Of a DNA stretch of 64,000 nt, positions 34,501 through 42,057 are shown piece by piece; position 1 is the stretch's first letter; every line of letters starts with the position of its first letter. This DNA is from Desulfospira sp963664655. Its GTDB lineage: Bacteria > Desulfobacterota > Desulfobacteria > Desulfobacterales > Desulfobacteraceae. Position numbers and translations under genes: made by a program. The stretch spans positions 2,108,001 through 2,172,000 of the forward strand of contig OY761554.1 of the NCBI GenBank assembly GCA_963664655.2. Reading direction: 5' to 3'. The notes below the pieces were generated by a model, which was not told the origin of the DNA, made no database searches, and saw nothing but the letters and a program-made list of their open reading frames with translations.

Positions 34501-35454
34501 AACCGGGGACGGTGCCACACAACCGCCAATGAATATTTTTCCCTGACCGCCCTTTTGGGGGATATCCTTGAAAGCCTTGACCATGACCCGGACCCGGAAA
34601 CTGCGGCATTTCTCATCCCCCAGACCGAAGGGGCCGAGGTGGACGGACAGTACAGCCGCTTTATCCGTACCAAGCTGGACCAGGAAGGATTTAAGGGAAC
34701 ACACCTGTTCTCCCCGTTTTTAGAAGACGGCATTGCCGGGGACCCGGATGTCCTGAACCTCTTTTTTTCAGGCATCCTGGCCGCCGACCTGATCTGGCTG
34801 GCCCCGCCCCGTCACCGTCAGGCCCATCTGGCCTTTGTTCTATACCTGATCCAAAAAAATGAACTCACCCCGGATAACCTGATCATCCTTGCCGCAATTA
34901 TCCGGAAAAATATCAAGGCTCTGGACTTTAAAAGCCGGATTTTTGCAATCGGCGATCCCCTGGTGCTGTTTAACGATTTTTTAACAGACCGCCATTTTTC
35001 GTGGCTTGAATCCCGGGGCCACCGGGTGGTTTATGCCCCGATGAGCGAATCCCTGGCAATGGTGTGGAAAGACTGGGCCGAACAAAACGGAAAAGAAAAG
35101 GGCCCGGGACTGATAGAACGGGTCCGGGGTCTGTGGGGCCTGATCCGGAATGTAGATGAGCATCTTTCCGGTGCCGGACTGTTTTCAAAGGACCCGGGCC
35201 GTTTGGCCAGGTCTGCCCATGTTGCCTTGGGATATTACGCCGGGGCCAACGGCCGGTACCGGATGGGCAAATGCCTGGACGTAAACCCTGAAGTCAACGG
35301 CATTATCACGGTATCGCCCATGTATGAGAACACGGGCATTTCCCTGAACGCCCTTAGCCGGAAGCTGAAATTTCCCATGCTCAACCTCACCCTTGACGGC
35401 AACCCGAACCCGTCAGACAAAACCCGGCTGGAGGCGTTTTTGTATTATCTGTAA
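31510..35454 (+). CDS. Two-module acyl-CoA dehydratase activase (BadF/HgdC type) with DUF2229 region
   Basis: 1314 residues from ATG 31510, AAAGGAG seven bases upstream. Two ASKHA activase modules are in tandem: residues 1-265 (GIDMGSAAVKTAVV; CASGTGAFLEDQ; GRCGVFAKTDITHHQQ) and about 310-575 (GIDAGSTSTNLVL; CAAGTGSFIEEQ; QRCAVFMETTLAGH). Each module keeps the two Cys that in HgdC-type activators share a [4Fe-4S] cluster across a dimer. A DUF2229/HgdB-like region follows (FTFGMFSMFYTFFKALGFNVLLSPPS, ETCFPVKLVNGH), and the protein ends with another dehydratase-like part. Activators inject electrons, driven by ATP, into 2-hydroxyacyl-CoA dehydratases or benzoyl-CoA reductases; no such partner is in the window. 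Confidence 0.92.
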   Translation: MLAFGIDMGSAAVKTAVVDDKNQVVLADYVRHHGDIRGVTNSRLKLLDETFGAENLCFGAVTGSGQDLMPDRIKPVNEVAAVVAAARAVSEQAASVVEIGAQTAKYIIGLNGHGRGIRVAMNASCASGTGAFLEDQVSRLNLDLEDFSGFAAAAKSVPRIAGRCGVFAKTDITHHQQEGVPVEDILLGLAHALVRNFRVSVMKKLPMALPILFAGGVARNQGIVRAFRDVLNLGKQDLIVPEHAGVMGAAGAAMMALREGHKTSLLSSGNPMYGAGQRPASKSFSLPPLISFGWDDSSGKHDIPVDSAPESGVYLGIDAGSTSTNLVLTDPAGRVVDFLYLRTRGVPAAVVDHGIRELKSVHGNAMNILGTGVTGSGRYLIGKRVGAGIVKDEITAQATAAMALYPDVDTVFEIGGQDSKFIRIQDGRVTDFQMNKVCAAGTGSFIEEQSLKLGIPIDDFGAIALNSNHPLDLGQRCAVFMETTLAGHLARGAEKKDLAAGLCYAVVKNYLNRVVGAKKIGSRILFQGGLGHNQGVVNAFRAVLGRKMEVPQFFSVTGALGAALLARAAVENKPKDHNVRSRVCRPARVFPGPVKNRYAAHVQDLIFEGYTGTLDPEKEVVGLPRALFTFGMFSMFYTFFKALGFNVLLSPPSDEQTIALCQEHSLDETCFPVKLVNGHMAWLISRNVDYIFFPDLYTVHHPGAKSRQNFGCAYMQLAFKLMNQAMDLEKSGITLLCPTIASSLGPEFMSQSFTALGKTLGRTKEQTMAALGKSMAAFQRFEKRLADHGKAVLKALGPDEKAFVLISKIYGVADPVLNLGIPDRLAEMGYKTLSFFDLPQGDMFQEHPNMYWPFIQHILDPAYLIREHPNLFAVLLTHHGCGPDSVASHFFAQIMADKPFLSIEVDEHASRVGVMTRLEAFVDRISHIPVHRAEPIEAYEKKVVHTPVNMVQTLKALPAGTRLFLPHLPFYSPILREILARQGISAGLLPMSGESALNRGRCHTTANEYFSLTALLGDILESLDHDPDPETAAFLIPQTEGAEVDGQYSRFIRTKLDQEGFKGTHLFSPFLEDGIAGDPDVLNLFFSGILAADLIWLAPPRHRQAHLAFVLYLIQKNELTPDNLIILAAIIRKNIKALDFKSRIFAIGDPLVLFNDFLTDRHFSWLESRGHRVVYAPMSESLAMVWKDWAEQNGKEKGPGLIERVRGLWGLIRNVDEHLSGAGLFSKDPGRLARSAHVALGYYAGANGRYRMGKCLDVNPEVNGIITVSPMYENTGISLNALSRKLKFPMLNLTLDGNPNPSDKTRLEAFLYYL

Positions 35455-35460
35455 CCGCCA

Positions 35461-35566
35461 ATAGGGACATGAGACTTGGGACTTGGGATATGGGGAAGGA
35501 GTTGCCGGGTTCTGCCCAAGCCCCAAGTCTCAGGTCCCAAGTCCCATGCCCCATATCCATTATGAA
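35461..35566. repeat. Inverted GGGACTTGGG repeat tract
   Basis: Copies of GAGACTTGGG/GGACTTGGGATATGGGG on the left are mirrored by CCCCAAGTCTCAGG/TCCCAAGTCCCATGCCCCATATCC on the right, giving a long imperfect hairpin between the activase and the FmdE-like gene. Confidence 0.55.
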
Positions 35567-35587
35567 ACAACAAAGGAGAAGTACATT

Positions 35588-36313
35588 ATGAATTCAGAAG
35601 AAATGGAACAGCTGAAAATAAATCCCAGGCATAATTTTGACCGGGCCATCCGGGAAAAGGATGTCGCCGCCTGCCTGGTCAAAACCGCTGAAATTCACGG
35701 CCACTACTGCCCGGGAAGCGCATTCGGGGTCATGGCTACCCTCATGGGGTTGGACGCCTTGGGCGGGGACACCTCACAGGGCATGGAGGATCTCATGGCC
35801 ATCGTAGAGATCAACGCCTGCTTTGCCGACGGGGTTCAGGCGGTGTCCGGGTGCACCCTGGGCAACAACGCCCTGGTCTTCCGGGATCTGGGGAAAATGG
35901 CCGTGACATTTGCCCGCAGGGGCGGCCAGACCGGGGTAAGGGTAAAGATCAAAGGTCAAATCCGGGACCATGTGGACCGGGTACTTCCCGAATTCTTCCC
36001 CCTCATGGAAAAGGTGATCATGGCCAGACAAGGGGGGCCTGAAGATGAGAAACAGTTCAGGGAAAAGGGACGGCAGGCGGCCTTTGCCCTGATTGCCCAT
36101 CCCTTTGACACCTATTTTGAGGTCAGGACCGTAAAGGCTGAGCTGCCGCCCTATGCGCCCATTGTCGAAAGCCTTGTCTGTCCGGGATGCGGTGAGACCA
36201 TCATGGCCACCAAAGCCATCCGGGAAGGGCAGAAAAAAGGATATTGCAGAACCTGCGCCGGGGAGGAGATCCCCGGGGTGGATGGCCGGGGAATCGGCCT
36301 TGAAGTTCTTTAG
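35588..36313 (+). CDS. FmdE-family protein with C-terminal zinc finger
   Basis: 241 residues from ATG 35588, AAAGGAGAA upstream. The FmdE domain begins with HGHYCPGSAFGVMA (about 39-52), the conserved HGHxCPG motif, and includes a VSGCTLGNNALVF segment. A treble-clef-like zinc finger ends the protein (CPGCGETIMATKAI ... YCRTCAGEEIP). FmdE was named from formylmethanofuran dehydrogenase operons, but the family is found widely beside molybdenum and acyl-CoA enzymes and its function is not established. It follows the activase and probably shares its transcript. Confidence 0.88.
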   Translation: MNSEEMEQLKINPRHNFDRAIREKDVAACLVKTAEIHGHYCPGSAFGVMATLMGLDALGGDTSQGMEDLMAIVEINACFADGVQAVSGCTLGNNALVFRDLGKMAVTFARRGGQTGVRVKIKGQIRDHVDRVLPEFFPLMEKVIMARQGGPEDEKQFREKGRQAAFALIAHPFDTYFEVRTVKAELPPYAPIVESLVCPGCGETIMATKAIREGQKKGYCRTCAGEEIPGVDGRGIGLEVL

Positions 36314-36390
36314 GGCCGGCCTTAAGGGGTTGCACTCAAGGGGCTTATAATGACACCACGAAGGTGTCCTTTCTCACCCCGCGCCGGCCC
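36313..36390 (+). other. Structured element after the FmdE-like gene
   Basis: GGGCCGGC (36313-36320, starting at the stop codon) pairs with GCCGGCCC (36383-36390). Inside it, GACACC-ACGAA-GGTGTC (36352-36368) forms a perfect hairpin and GGGG/CCCC tracts can pair. There is no T-tract. It may be a terminator-like stabiliser or a small RNA. The rest of 36391-36520 shows nothing else. Confidence 0.45.
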
Positions 36391-36521
36391 TGAAGACCCT
36401 TTTGTCTGTTTAAACATTAACCCATAACATCGCATTTTTTTTACCGGAAAGATCTTCATTGTCACCCCATTTCCAGGTCAGTCAAAAACCAGCCATGAAT
36501 GCGTTCAGACACTAAATAATA

Positions 36522-36535
36522 ATACTGATGAGTAT
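36522..36535. promoter_or_regulatory. Operator 1: ATACT-N4-AGTAT
   Basis: ATACTGATGAGTAT, a perfect five-base inverted repeat with four-base spacer, just upstream of the -35 box of the MFS gene. An identical pattern recurs at 36573-36588. Confidence 0.65.
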
Positions 36536-36542
36536 GGTTATC

Positions 36543-36571
36543 TTGACAGGGCCGGGCCCCTGCTGTATTTT
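36543..36571 (+). promoter_or_regulatory. Sigma-70 promoter of the MFS gene
   Basis: TTGACA at 36543-36548 and TATTTT at 36566-36571 with a 17-base spacer. Start of transcription would be near 36578, inside operator 2. Operators at 36522 and 36573 bracket it. Confidence 0.7.
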
Positions 36572-36572
36572 T

Positions 36573-36588
36573 CATACTGCCGAGTATG
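36573..36588. promoter_or_regulatory. Operator 2: CATACT-N4-AGTATG
   Basis: CATACTGCCGAGTATG, a perfect six-base inverted repeat covering the predicted +1. Its centre is 52 bp (five helical turns) from operator 1, so two regulator dimers would sit on the same DNA face. The TetR-family gene at 37782-38384 is the obvious candidate. Confidence 0.65.
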
Positions 36589-36624
36589 ATCGTTTCAGAT
36601 AACATGATAACATCAGGAAAAAAT

Positions 36625-37767
36625 ATGAATCAATTTCAAAGTTATAAAAGCAACCCGATGTACGGATACCTGGTACTGCTGGTTTCGGCATCTGCATTCG
36701 GGTTCCAGGGATGGCAGACCCTGTTCAACAATTTTGCCGTGGACACCATCGGGCTTAATTCCGTTCATGTCGGGGTGATCCAGTCGGTAAAGGAAGTACC
36801 GGGTTTTCTGACTTTTTTAGCCGTTTTTATTTTGCTGGTCATTGCCGAACACCGTTTTGCGGCATTGGCCGTTGTCATCCTGGGCATTGGCAGTGTCCTG
36901 GCCGGGATGTTCCCGTCCTTTAGCGGACTGCTGCTCACCACCCTGACCTTGTCCCTCGGGTTCCATTATTTTGAAACCTGCAACCAGTCCCTTGCCCTGC
37001 AATACTTTGCCGGAGACCGGGTTCCCCTGGTCCTGGCACGGCTGAAAAGTTACACAGCCCTGGCAAACGTGACCGTGGGGGTCTTGATCTGGTTTGCGGC
37101 AGGTGTTCTGCCCATCCATCAGCTTTTTTTTATCATCGGGGGCGTTGTCATCCTTGCAGGGCTTTATTCTTTCACCAGAAAACCGGTGGACAAGACCCTG
37201 CCGCCCCAGCATAAAAAACTGGTATTAAAGAAAAAATACTGGCTGTTTTATACCCTGAACCTGCTCAGCGGCGCCCGCCGGCAGATTTTTATGGTCTTTT
37301 CCGTATTCCTGCTGGTCCAGAAATACCACTTTTCAGTAGGCTATATCACCGCACTGTTTGTGGCGAACAACATCATGACTTATTTTTTAAGCCCCCTGGT
37401 CGGAAAGGCCATTAACCGTTACGGCGAGCGCACCATGCTGACTGTGGAGTATACAGGGCTGTTTGTTGTGTTCATGGGCTATGCCCTGGTGGAAAATCCC
37501 TATTTTGCCACAGGGATGTATCTGGTTGACAATCTGTTTTTCAGTTTTGTGATTGCCATTAACTCTTTTTTCAGAAAATATGCCGATCCAAAGGATATTG
37601 CCCCGTCCATGTCCGTGGGGTTCACCATTAACCATCTGACCGCGGTGATTCTCCCGGTTGCCGGCGGCCTTTTGTGGACCATTAACTGGCGCATTCCGTT
37701 TTTCAGTTCAGCCCTGCTGGCACTGATTTCCCTGTTTTTTGCTCAGATGGTTAAAACAGACCGGTAA
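36625..37767 (+). CDS. MFS transporter
   Basis: 380 residues from ATG 36625, AGGAAA upstream; earlier in-frame ATGs at 36586 and 36604 lie within the operator region and lack a ribosome site. About 12 hydrophobic segments are seen in two halves separated by a basic loop (KPVDKTLPPQHKKLVLKKKYW, about 195). The family call rests on overall architecture and segments such as LGFHYFETCNQSLALQYF; the classic GxxxDRxGRR loop is degenerate. Substrate unknown. The operator-flanked promoter and the convergent TetR gene 14 bases downstream suggest an inducible efflux or uptake system. Confidence 0.85.
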   Translation: MNQFQSYKSNPMYGYLVLLVSASAFGFQGWQTLFNNFAVDTIGLNSVHVGVIQSVKEVPGFLTFLAVFILLVIAEHRFAALAVVILGIGSVLAGMFPSFSGLLLTTLTLSLGFHYFETCNQSLALQYFAGDRVPLVLARLKSYTALANVTVGVLIWFAAGVLPIHQLFFIIGGVVILAGLYSFTRKPVDKTLPPQHKKLVLKKKYWLFYTLNLLSGARRQIFMVFSVFLLVQKYHFSVGYITALFVANNIMTYFLSPLVGKAINRYGERTMLTVEYTGLFVVFMGYALVENPYFATGMYLVDNLFFSFVIAINSFFRKYADPKDIAPSMSVGFTINHLTAVILPVAGGLLWTINWRIPFFSSALLALISLFFAQMVKTDR

Positions 37768-37781
37768 ATGGGATGTCCCTT

Positions 37782-38384
37782 TTATGGTTCCCCTTTTTCT
37801 ATCTCCAATGATTTCAAGAGTACTTTAACGGCTTTGTGGGCATGCGCTTTGATTTGATCTTGGGACGGAGGATCCAGGCCGGCCAGTACAGGCATTCGCA
37901 GGGAATGAAGAATGGCAAGGAAAAAACCGATCTCGTCATCAACACCCGTGATGTCGAAGCGTTCCTTGCAAAACTGTGACAGCCGGTCTCTTGTGCGCCT
38001 GGGGCCTATGGCATAAAATGCCCGGGTTATTTCCGGCACCCTGGGGCCTTCGGATACCAGCAGGCGGATATTGGCCAGATGTTTCCGGGACAGGTGCTTT
38101 TCGGTAAACCTGACCGCAAAGGTCTCTAAGGCCTGAACCGGGTCCCGAAGATCAAGGGCTGCCAGAAAATCACTGCTCGGCTCCAGCCGCTGGGCTTTCA
38201 GGGCCGCAGTGAAAAGCGCCTCCTTGGAATCAAAATGCCGGTATACCGTTTGCTTGGTGACATTGGCCCGTTTGGCAATGTTATCCATGCTGGTGTTGAT
38301 GAAACCGTTGGTTTGAAACAGGTCGAGAGCCTCTTTAAGGATACGCTCCAGTGTTTGTCTTTTTTTTTGTTCTATTCTGGCCAT
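37782..38384 (-). CDS. TetR-family transcriptional regulator
   Basis: 200 residues from ATG 38384, where the DNA-binding domain begins (MARIEQKKRQTLERILKEALDLFQTNGFINTSMDNIAKRANVTKQTVYRHFDSKEALFTAAL). The ligand domain resembles AefR-like/TetR_C_7 members. It converges on the MFS transporter and is the likely repressor acting at ATACT-N4-AGTAT. Adjacent SPFH genes on the same strand end 75 bases upstream of it, so it could also be transcribed with them. Confidence 0.92.
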   Translation of the reverse strand: MARIEQKKRQTLERILKEALDLFQTNGFINTSMDNIAKRANVTKQTVYRHFDSKEALFTAALKAQRLEPSSDFLAALDLRDPVQALETFAVRFTEKHLSRKHLANIRLLVSEGPRVPEITRAFYAIGPRRTRDRLSQFCKERFDITGVDDEIGFFLAILHSLRMPVLAGLDPPSQDQIKAHAHKAVKVLLKSLEIEKGEP

Positions 38385-38459
38385 GTGCCGTCCGGATCCC
38401 CACGTGCAGTTAAAAAATAGCAGGTGATGGCAACCATATAACCATGCCATCAGTTACGG

Positions 38460-39530
38460 TTAATCTCCGGGAGCGCCCAGTTTGGAAGCCATGCCGTTTA
38501 TATCCAGCAGGTCGTTTTCCACTGTGGAAATGGTGGCCTCTTCAAGGTCCAGATTCTTGGCCGCTTCCAGGGCAACAATAATTTCTCCGCCCACCCCCTG
38601 CATGGCAAGATTTCGCAATCGTTCACCTTCGGCTTCGGACTGTTTTACCAGCAGATGCCCTTCCGCATCTTTTTTTGCTTCATAGACGTCGGCATCCGCT
38701 TTTTTTTCAGTGGCATATTTTTCCGAATCGGCTTTAATGGCCGCAATGGTCAAGTCGGTTTCCGCTTTCATCCGGACCAGTTCGGCATCTTTTTCTTCCT
38801 GGATGATCTTGATAAGCCGTTTGGTTTCCGCACCGATTACATCTGTTTTACCCTGCATCTCCCTTGCCCGCTGCAGGGATTTATTCACCTCAACTTCCTG
38901 GTCTGCCAGTTTCTTGGTTTGGATTTTGCGTTCGTATTCAGGGTCGAACTGAACATCACGAATCAGCAAGTCAAGTACCTCGACATAATTATCTTTTAAG
39001 GATTCCTGGAGGGCGTGCAGCGCTGTCTGAGCCACAGCCCTGCGCACATGGGGATTATAAAAGTCTTCTGTTTTCATCCCCCCGAACTGTGCGATACAGG
39101 TTTTTTCAGCCTCGTTTCTCACAATTGTCTTGTAACGGTTTCCGCTTCCCGTATCCACATACAGCTTATGGGCCATACCCGGCATTATCCTGTACTTTAA
39201 GGTCACATCCACAGATACGGCGTAACCGTCGGCCGATTGCACCTGGACGTCATCTCTTCCTTTTTTATCCCCTCTTTTCGGATCCCGCGTCATTTCCAGG
39301 GTCTGGACGGTGCTGTCAAAAAACTGCCAGGTATCGACGGGCCAGACAGCCCTGTGCCATCCCGGGCCAAAGTCCTGTTGAACCACCCCTTTGCTCCCGA
39401 TCAGGGCATACTCCTGGGTGCGCACCCCGACAATACCCACCGGAACGTGGGTGACCGTTAACGTCAGTATAAAATAAGAGCCGATGGCGGCAACAATAAT
39501 CACAATGCTGGCCAATTTTATGTGCTTCAT
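38460..39530 (-). CDS. SPFH/band-7 (prohibitin-like) membrane protein
   Basis: 356 residues. One N-terminal membrane helix (7-28: ASIVIIVAAIGSYFILTLTV), an SPFH domain (30-200: GIVGVRTQEYAL, DGYAVSVDVTLKYRI, VRNEAEKTCIAQF), then a long charged coiled coil (200-310) rich in Ala/Glu/Lys and a short C-terminal part. SPFH proteins form large membrane-attached rings that organise membrane domains or proteases. The neighbouring gene encodes a second SPFH protein, suggesting a hetero-oligomer like prohibitins or HflK/HflC. The HflK/C sequences themselves are not matched. Confidence 0.87.
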   Translation of the reverse strand: MKHIKLASIVIIVAAIGSYFILTLTVTHVPVGIVGVRTQEYALIGSKGVVQQDFGPGWHRAVWPVDTWQFFDSTVQTLEMTRDPKRGDKKGRDDVQVQSADGYAVSVDVTLKYRIMPGMAHKLYVDTGSGNRYKTIVRNEAEKTCIAQFGGMKTEDFYNPHVRRAVAQTALHALQESLKDNYVEVLDLLIRDVQFDPEYERKIQTKKLADQEVEVNKSLQRAREMQGKTDVIGAETKRLIKIIQEEKDAELVRMKAETDLTIAAIKADSEKYATEKKADADVYEAKKDAEGHLLVKQSEAEGERLRNLAMQGVGGEIIVALEAAKNLDLEEATISTVENDLLDINGMASKLGAPGD

Positions 39531-39566
39531 GTGATCTCCTCACATTTTGTTTTTTAATGGGTTTAT

Positions 39567-39680
39567 TGGAAGTCTTACTAACAAACTGAAAAGACTTGTG
39601 TTTTTTTTGTTTTGGACCGAATTTTCGGCCGGATAACCACAGACAGTCCGGTTTCTGCCCGTTAAGGTATGGCCGTTATT
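39567..39680 (+). repeat. Structured dispersed repeat A, copy 3 (divergent)
   Basis: Keeps the flanking stem (GAAGTCTTACTAAC...GAAAAGACTT) and the CCGGTTTCTGCCCGTTAAGGTATGGCCGTTAT end, but its second stem has changed to ACCGAATTTTCGGCCGGATAACC. It lies between the two SPFH genes, antisense to them. Confidence 0.7.
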
Positions 39681-40791
39681 CGGATTGCGGTTTTTGCTTT
39701 TGTGAAGCTGCTGCGGCATGTTCGAACCGTTCGGTCCGGCTCTCCACGGTGTATGGCTGGCCTGTGATCTTAAGGCCCTTGAGCTTTTTGGCGTATTCCA
39801 TTTTAACCATGTTGCGCCCGCCTTTTCCTTCCAGGGCTTTTTTCAGGGATTCAATTCCCGTTGCCTCGCTTTTTTTCCGGGCAAGGGTGGCCTCCCCTTT
39901 TTTCTCCAGCCGGTAGAATTCTGCATCAGCACCGACAGTTGTCTTTTTATGATAGGCATCGGCCGCCCTTTTAACCCTTTCCGCCTCAGCCTTTGCCTGG
40001 ATAACGAGTTTTTCCATTTCACCGCGAAACTGCTCCACCGCTACATTTTTTTTGGCTGTTTCGTCCACCTTGGCAGTTTCTTTGATCTGTTCGGCGGCCA
40101 GTGCCTTGGACTGCTCTTCGAGCACGGCCTGGTCTGCCAGCTTCTTTTTCTTGATCAGTTCTTCATATTTTGCGTAAAACCGGGGTTTCTGGGGAACAAC
40201 GATATCATCCAGCTGGATTCCAAAACGCTGCAGCCGCTCTTTGGCCTCCTGTTTGGCCTTCACGATCTGTGCGTTCCTTTTCGCGGAATCATAGAATTCT
40301 TCGGTTGTGAGCTCTCCCAAATGATCACGGCAGATGGACCGGACATAATCATGGGCCCATTTGTACTTATAGCGGTCCCCCGGACCGGAAGTGAACAGAA
40401 CTTTTTCCGCCATGGTGGCATCAATGCGATACTGGACCTTGAGGGCAACATAAACATCACTGCCGTCAATGGTTTTTATTTTAAGCCGGTTATCGCCGGT
40501 CATGTCCAGGGTCTGCAATGTCTTTTCCAACACATAAAATTCATGGGAGATGCCGTTGTAAATACGGACCCCGGACTGGGGGATGACCTCCAGGTTTCCA
40601 CTCATTTTGTTCAGTAGAGTGCCCACCTGGGTGCCTTGCACGCGGCCCACACGAATACACAGCAGCAAAAGGATTACCAGCACCAGAACAGCGGCGGCAA
40701 CCCACAAAAGATTGTTTCCGAAAAGGTGGCGCAACGTCTTCAGATCCGCCTTTTTTTTCCCGGCAGGAAAATCAGCGTCAATTAATGTCAT
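39676..40791 (-). CDS. SPFH/band-7 membrane protein, second copy
   Basis: 371 residues. One membrane helix at 29-48 (LLWVAAAVLVLVILLLLCIRVG) preceded by a 28-residue charged cytoplasmic stretch, an SPFH domain (50-215: DGSDVYVALKVQYRI, WAHDYVRSICRDHLGELTTEEFYD) and a coiled coil (215-320) of repeated AxKxE type. It resembles the downstream SPFH protein in layout, not closely in sequence. The operon order is zinc-ribbon protein, this gene, then the other SPFH gene. Confidence 0.86.
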   Translation of the reverse strand: MTLIDADFPAGKKKADLKTLRHLFGNNLLWVAAAVLVLVILLLLCIRVGRVQGTQVGTLLNKMSGNLEVIPQSGVRIYNGISHEFYVLEKTLQTLDMTGDNRLKIKTIDGSDVYVALKVQYRIDATMAEKVLFTSGPGDRYKYKWAHDYVRSICRDHLGELTTEEFYDSAKRNAQIVKAKQEAKERLQRFGIQLDDIVVPQKPRFYAKYEELIKKKKLADQAVLEEQSKALAAEQIKETAKVDETAKKNVAVEQFRGEMEKLVIQAKAEAERVKRAADAYHKKTTVGADAEFYRLEKKGEATLARKKSEATGIESLKKALEGKGGRNMVKMEYAKKLKGLKITGQPYTVESRTERFEHAAAASQKQKPQSE

Positions 40792-40839
40792 TGTTTGTTC
40801 TCCATGGTTAAATGTTTGATATCAGTTTTTTTTAAAGGA

Positions 40840-41670
40840 TCAGTCATCGGGCGGCTGGTCTTTGTGCCGCCATATTTTCAGGGCGGTAATGGGGGCCGCC
40901 ACCACAACAAGGCCGAGTAACAAAGGCAGGGGCACATGCATCAGGGCAAGGAGGAAAACCCCAAGCAGCATCCCGGCAATGCTGAAGATGATACGAATGA
41001 GCTTAAGCTCCATATCTTCGGCAACGGCTGCGGGATGTTGCAGGATATTCTCCATATTCTTTTGATAAAGCGCTTTGGGATAGGTGATTTCAGGAAACGT
41101 GTATAAAAGGGTTGCTGAATCACTGTCCAGGTCAATTTTGAGATAGTGCGCCAAGGCCATGGCCTTTAGTTTTTTCTGCATCCGTTTGAGCGTGTACCGG
41201 GAATATCCGGCCAGGTGGGATGCCGAATACGGCTTATTGCTTTTGGCGGATAAATAAAGAATCTCATGCTCATAGACTGCTTTGGCCGGCCAGCCCGTGG
41301 ATTCTGCCAGGCGGTTTGATTCCTTGTCAAGGGATTCTTCGCAGACCCGGCAAAGCATCTTTTCCCCGGGGGCCAGGTTGGCGGTGCATGAAAGGCAGGA
41401 GCGGGACGGGTCAACGCACGGTTCTTCATCTGATTCCCCGGCCCGGACAAATTCATATGCGGGAAACCCGTCCTGTTCGCAAGTGACCACGGAATGTCCG
41501 TCTGCCATATTATCAAGGCAGGATCGAATTAAGTCCAGGGACAAGGGAAGATAAGGTGCCAGGTGGTTTACGGTAATGACACCGTTATGGCTTTGTGACA
41601 CTTGATAGGCAAGATTCTCCACAATGTTCGCTGCGGTTTCATTGAGCATGCCGGTTGTTGGTTTATCCAT
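40840..41670 (-). CDS. Zinc-ribbon and winged-helix-like membrane protein, unknown function
   Basis: 276 residues. Residues 10-75 look like a winged helix (HLAPYLPLSLDLIRSCLDNMADGHSVVTC). A zinc ribbon follows (C92xxC95 and C107xxC110), then a second helical, HTH-like region (125-195: SASHLAGYSRYTLKRMQKKLKAM). Two membrane segments form a hairpin near the C-terminus (222-243 and 246-266). No family name can be given. First gene of the SPFH cluster, 48 bases before the next; it may be a membrane-bound regulator or partner of the SPFH ring. Confidence 0.75.
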   Translation of the reverse strand: MDKPTTGMLNETAANIVENLAYQVSQSHNGVITVNHLAPYLPLSLDLIRSCLDNMADGHSVVTCEQDGFPAYEFVRAGESDEEPCVDPSRSCLSCTANLAPGEKMLCRVCEESLDKESNRLAESTGWPAKAVYEHEILYLSAKSNKPYSASHLAGYSRYTLKRMQKKLKAMALAHYLKIDLDSDSATLLYTFPEITYPKALYQKNMENILQHPAAVAEDMELKLIRIIFSIAGMLLGVFLLALMHVPLPLLLGLVVVAAPITALKIWRHKDQPPDD

Positions 41671-41763
41671 AAAAAGCCTGTTTGATTAATATTCGTATGG
41701 TTTATTGAAGATCTTTGATTGATTTTCTTTTATCGATAATTTATGAAATGGTCAAATTCATTT

Positions 41764-41876
41764 ATATGAAAGTCTCACTAACAAGCTGAAAAGACTTTCA
41801 TTTTTCGTTGTGGACGGTGCTTGGTTGGATAACCAAAGCGGCCCGGTTTCTGCCCTTTAGGGTATGGCCGTTATAT
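41764..41876 (+). repeat. Structured dispersed repeat A, copy 4 (best preserved plus-strand copy)
   Basis: Stem 1 ATGAAAGTCT (41766-41775) with AGACTTTCAT (41792-41801), 10 perfect pairs. Stem 2 is GCTTGGTT-GGAT-AACCAAAGC; stem 3 is CCC-TTTA-GGG. It lies in the gap between the zinc-ribbon gene and marR; the rest of 41671-42021 contains no gene I can support. Confidence 0.8.
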
Positions 41877-42021
41877 AATAATATTTTGCTGATTGCCATC
41901 CATGGTCAATCTTCAGTATTAAAGAGCCGTTTTTGTGGTTTTTTAACAGCCCATGCAAATTATCCCTATCAGAATAAAACCGGGCTAACAATCGGTTTAT
42001 GAAAAATCTGCTGATTTTGTG

Positions 42022-42050
42022 TTGACATAATAGTTAAGTTTCTTTACTAT
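42022..42050 (+). promoter_or_regulatory. marR promoter with overlapping operator
   Basis: TTGACA (42022-42027), 17-base spacer, TACTAT (42045-42050). The MarR-type operator half-sites ATAGTTAAG (42030-42038) and CTTTACTAT (42042-42050) cover spacer and -10. The predicted +1 falls at about 42057, one base before the ATG at 42058. Confidence 0.8.
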
Positions 42051-42057
42051 TGTCGGC

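Noticed and set aside
41764..41876. Repeat A as a c-di-GMP (GEMM) riboswitch
   Set aside because: The conserved GEMM cores and tetraloop-receptor are absent, and three of five copies are antisense to the adjacent genes.
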